Origin: Treponema sp. UBA1747
GTDB taxonomy: Bacteria; Spirochaetota; Spirochaetia; Treponematales; Treponemataceae
Assembly: GCA_002315375.1 (NCBI GenBank)
Contig: DCHR01000024.1
Span: forward strand, 1-35,961
Reading direction: 5' to 3'
Length of the DNA stretch: 35,961 nucleotides
In this document: in pieces, positions 34,014 through 35,961 of the stretch
Layout: the number at the start of each line of letters is the position of its first letter
Position numbering within the stretch: position 1 is the stretch's first letter
Made by a program: the position numbers and the translations under genes
Notes under the pieces: model-generated
Databases searched by the model: none
Seen by the model: only the letters and a program-made list of their open reading frames with translations
Told to the model about the DNA's origin: nothing

Positions 34014-34207
34014 AAAATAGTCCTTTTTTTAGTTATATGTAGAGTGAATTCTACCATATAAATAGAAAAAAAATATAAGAAAAATCCCGATATTTGAGAA
34101 AATTTCGGATTTTTTGAAAAAATGATATTTTTTTTCTTTTTTTTGAGAAATTTGATATTTTTTTTGTAACCATTGCCGGACAGGATGGTTTGTTTTATAG
34201 AAAGCGC
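34014..34207. other. AT-rich intergenic region upstream of GH3
   Basis: First part of a 413-bp gap. It holds the GH3 leader, an imperfect dyad (TATATGTAGA/TCTACCATATA, 34034-34060) that could be a GH3 operator, and long T-rich tracts with repeated GATATTT and TTGAGAAA motifs (34089-34165). No ORF with an RBS was found. Confidence 0.5.
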
Positions 34208-34297
34208 GGTAACGTCACGCGTTGTCTTTCTTGCTACATAATTTTTTCATAACTCCTTCGGAACCCCAGTCCCTCCTTACTGGGGTTTCTTTTTTTT
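34208..34297 (+). ncRNA. Candidate small RNA (or attenuated leader) with own promoter and terminator
   Basis: TTGCCG (34173-34178), 17-bp spacer and TATAGA (34196-34201) form a plausible promoter. About 90 bp further lies an unambiguous terminator, but no coding gene lies between. DNA around the start can fold: AGAAAG-CGCG (34199-34208) with CGCG and CTTTCT (34218-34231). I do not recognise it as 6S, SRP RNA, tmRNA or a known riboswitch. It could also be a truncated leader transcript of pckG. Confidence 0.35.
34262..34297 (+). terminator. Orphan Rho-independent terminator before pckG
   Basis: AACCCCAGT (34262-34270) pairs with ACTGGGGTT (34279-34287), 8-nt pyrimidine loop, followed by TCT and seven T. 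There is no plus-strand coding gene upstream, so it must end a non-coding transcript or act as an attenuator. Confidence 0.88.
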
Positions 34298-34312
34298 AAG
34301 TATATTTCCCTA

Positions 34313-34338
34313 AAATAACACTATATATAGTGTTATTT
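34313..34338. promoter_or_regulatory. 26-bp perfect palindrome upstream of the pckG promoter
   Basis: AAATAACACTATA followed by its exact reverse complement. The inner 16 bases, ACACTATATATAGTGT (34318-34333), fit the NrdR-box consensus as I recall it (acaCwAtATaTwGtgt). It ends 10 bp before the -35. Only one box is seen, whereas NrdR sites usually come in pairs, so another regulator is possible. Confidence 0.6.
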
Positions 34339-34348
34339 CCTGCAATAA

Positions 34349-34377
34349 TTGAATTCACTTTCAAATTTCATTAAAAT
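34349..34377 (+). promoter_or_regulatory. Sigma70-type promoter of pckG
   Basis: TTGAAT (34349-34354), 17-bp spacer, TAAAAT (34372-34377). The expected start is about 34384, giving a leader of some 43 nt that contains a small hairpin GGTCGG/CCGGCC (34397-34402 with 34409-34414) just before the RBS. Confidence 0.65.
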
Positions 34378-34426
34378 GTAAGCAATTTGGAAATAAGGTC
34401 GGAGTAGTCCGGCCATAGGAGATATA

Positions 34427-35961
34427 ATGACACTTAATGACATTAAACACCCAAAAATCAAGGCTTGGGTAGAAGAATGTGTTGCAATGTGTGAACCTGA
34501 TGATGTTTACGTTTGCGACGGATCTGTAGCTGAATACGACCGCCTTATGCAGAAATGTGTAGACGCTGGTCTGGCAATCAAACTTGCAAAAAAAGAAAAC
34601 AGCTTCCTGTTCCGCTCACTTCCAAGTGACGTAGCTCGTGTTGAAGCACGCACATTCATTTCTTCAGTTAAAGAAGAAGATGCTGGTCCAACAAACCACT
34701 GGATCGATCCTGTAGAACTCAAAGCTACAATGAAAGGACTTTACAAGGGATGTATGCACGGACGCACAATGTACGTAATTCCATTCTGCATGGGTCCACT
34801 GGGATCTCCAATCTCTAAAAACGGTATCGAAGTAACAGACTCTGAATACGTTGTACTGAACATGGACATCATGACACGTGCAGGTTCAAAAGTTCTGGAT
34901 CTCCTTGGTACAGACGGTGAATTCGTTCCATGTCTCCACTCAGTTGGTAAACCACTGAACAATGGTGAAACAGACGGTGGAATCTGGCCATGTGCTGACG
35001 TTGAACACAAATACATTTCACAGTTCCCTGATGAAGGACTCATCTGGTCTTACGGTTCAGGATACGGCGGAAACGCTCTCCTTGGAAAGAAATGTTTCGC
35101 TCTTCGTATTGCTACTGTTCTGGCTCGCAAAGAAGGCTGGCTTGCAGAACACATGCTTATTCTTAAACTTACAAACCCACAGGGTGAAGTTAAATACGTT
35201 ACAGGTGCTTTCCCATCAGCATGTGGAAAAACAAACCTGGCTATGCTTATTCCAACAATTCCTGGTTGGAAAGTTGAAACAATCGGTGATGACATTGCCT
35301 GGATGAAATTCGGTGAAGACGGTCGTCTTTACGCTATCAACCCAGAAGCAGGATTCTTCGGAGTTGCTCCAGGAACATCTGCTGAATCTAACAAAAACGC
35401 TCTTATCTCTGCAGAAAAGAACACAATTTACACAAACTGTGCTCTTACAGAAGACGGAGACGTTTGGTGGGAAGGAATCGGATACCCTGCAACTGGTAAC
35501 CTGGTTGACTGGAAAGGAAACACACGCCCAGCATTCCCTAAAGACAAAGCTCCTAAGGGAGAAGAAATGGCACATCCAAACGCACGCTTCACAGCACCTG
35601 CAGGACAGTGTCCATGTATCGCTTCTGAATGGGAAGATCCAAAAGGTGTTCCTATCAGCGCTATCCTCTTCGGTGGACGCCGCCCATCAACTGTACCTCT
35701 CGTACACCAGAGCCGCAACTGGAACCACGGTGTATTCCTCGGTTCTATCGTAGGTTCAGAAATCACAGCTGCTTCTACAATCAATGCAGACGAAGTTGGT
35801 AAAATCCGCCGTGACCCATTTGCAATTCTTCCATTCTGTGGATACAACATGGGTGACTACTTCCAGCACTGGGTAAACGTAGGTGCTTCTGCAAAAGATC
35901 AGGACAAACTTCCTAAGATCTTCTACGTTAACTGGTTCCGCAAGGACGAAAACAATGCTGA
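34427..35961 (+). CDS. pckG: Phosphoenolpyruvate carboxykinase, GTP-dependent (3' partial)
   Basis: 511 residues are visible before the window ends; the family is usually about 600 aa, so roughly 90-110 are missing. It interconverts oxaloacetate + GTP and PEP + CO2 + GDP in the cytoplasm. In fermenting gut bacteria it often runs toward oxaloacetate and succinate; the direction here is inferred. GTP-type marks: CMGPLGSP, the P-loop with catalytic Cys FPSACGKTN (262-270), kinase-2 IGDDIAW (286-292), ATGNLVDWKG, GGRRPSTVPLV (from 416), HGVFLGSIVGSE, and FILPFCGYNMGDYF-like residues (FAILPFCGYNMGDYF). AGGAG at 34417-34421 lies 5 nt before the ATG. Strong codon bias (AAC, GAC, TAC, CGC, ACA) suggests a highly expressed gene. 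Confidence 0.96.
   Translation, partial: MTLNDIKHPKIKAWVEECVAMCEPDDVYVCDGSVAEYDRLMQKCVDAGLAIKLAKKENSFLFRSLPSDVARVEARTFISSVKEEDAGPTNHWIDPVELKATMKGLYKGCMHGRTMYVIPFCMGPLGSPISKNGIEVTDSEYVVLNMDIMTRAGSKVLDLLGTDGEFVPCLHSVGKPLNNGETDGGIWPCADVEHKYISQFPDEGLIWSYGSGYGGNALLGKKCFALRIATVLARKEGWLAEHMLILKLTNPQGEVKYVTGAFPSACGKTNLAMLIPTIPGWKVETIGDDIAWMKFGEDGRLYAINPEAGFFGVAPGTSAESNKNALISAEKNTIYTNCALTEDGDVWWEGIGYPATGNLVDWKGNTRPAFPKDKAPKGEEMAHPNARFTAPAGQCPCIASEWEDPKGVPISAILFGGRRPSTVPLVHQSRNWNHGVFLGSIVGSEITAASTINADEVGKIRRDPFAILPFCGYNMGDYFQHWVNVGASAKDQDKLPKIFYVNWFRKDENNA

Noticed and set aside
35428..35850. Minus-strand ORFs within pckG
   Set aside because: The plus strand encodes unmistakable PEP carboxykinase without interruption; the antisense frames have no signals of their own.
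1..35961. tRNA, rRNA, CRISPR array, insertion sequence or prophage
   Set aside because: No CCA-ended cloverleaf-like sequence, no regularly spaced repeats, and no transposase, integrase or phage gene was seen on either strand.

Overview
The window looks like chromosomal DNA of a plant-polysaccharide-degrading spirochaete, most likely a rumen or gut Treponema. This is inferred from the moderate-to-low GC content, several lipoproteins with short spirochaete-like lipoboxes (FTGC, FTSC, FAAC), a CHASE2 adenylate cyclase, outer-membrane barrel sequence and a chemoreceptor. No rRNA or tRNA was seen to settle the species. I found no mobile element, CRISPR array, tRNA or integration site.

Layout. 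(1) 1-13686, surface and signalling block. It holds the 3' part of a giant Ig-like repeat protein (at least 3248 aa) ending in a transmembrane anchor, two small secreted FecR-like paralogues sharing an acidic C-terminal tag, and a CHASE2-class III adenylate cyclase. (2) 13732-29131, a beta-1,4-galactan utilisation locus. A promoter with two LacI-type operators drives a GH53 endo-galactanase fused to a Big_4-like domain, a CBM-like domain and a predicted outer-membrane beta-barrel. Two lipoproteins of unknown function, a second (lipoprotein) GH53 and an Ig-like repeat lipoprotein follow. A second promoter with a related operator precedes a LacI-family regulator, a sugar-binding protein, two ABC permeases and a cytoplasmic GH35 beta-galactosidase. 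(3) 29344-31781: a chemoreceptor on the minus strand and, divergently, an Hsp20 gene with a sigma54-type promoter and a 35-aa basic microprotein. (4) 31845-34013: a GH3 beta-glucosidase/xylosidase on the minus strand. (5) 34014-34426: a 413-bp gap with an orphan terminator, a 26-bp perfect palindrome and a good promoter, leading into GTP-type PEP carboxykinase, which is cut off by the window end.

Working model for the galactan locus: the surface-displayed GH53 enzymes and lipoproteins bind and cut galactan. Galacto-oligosaccharides enter through the ABC importer, whose ATPase is not encoded here, and GH35 releases galactose in the cytoplasm. The LacI-type regulator probably controls both halves and itself through ATCAAC-N4-GTTGAT-like sites. 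This parallels Bacillus ganSPQAB, with GH35 in place of GH42 and with outer-membrane anchoring suited to a diderm cell.

The most unusual items are the GH53-barrel fusion, the giant Ig/FecR/CHASE2-cyclase cluster, the sigma54 promoter and possible RNA thermometer at hsp20, and the palindrome and possible small RNA before pckG.
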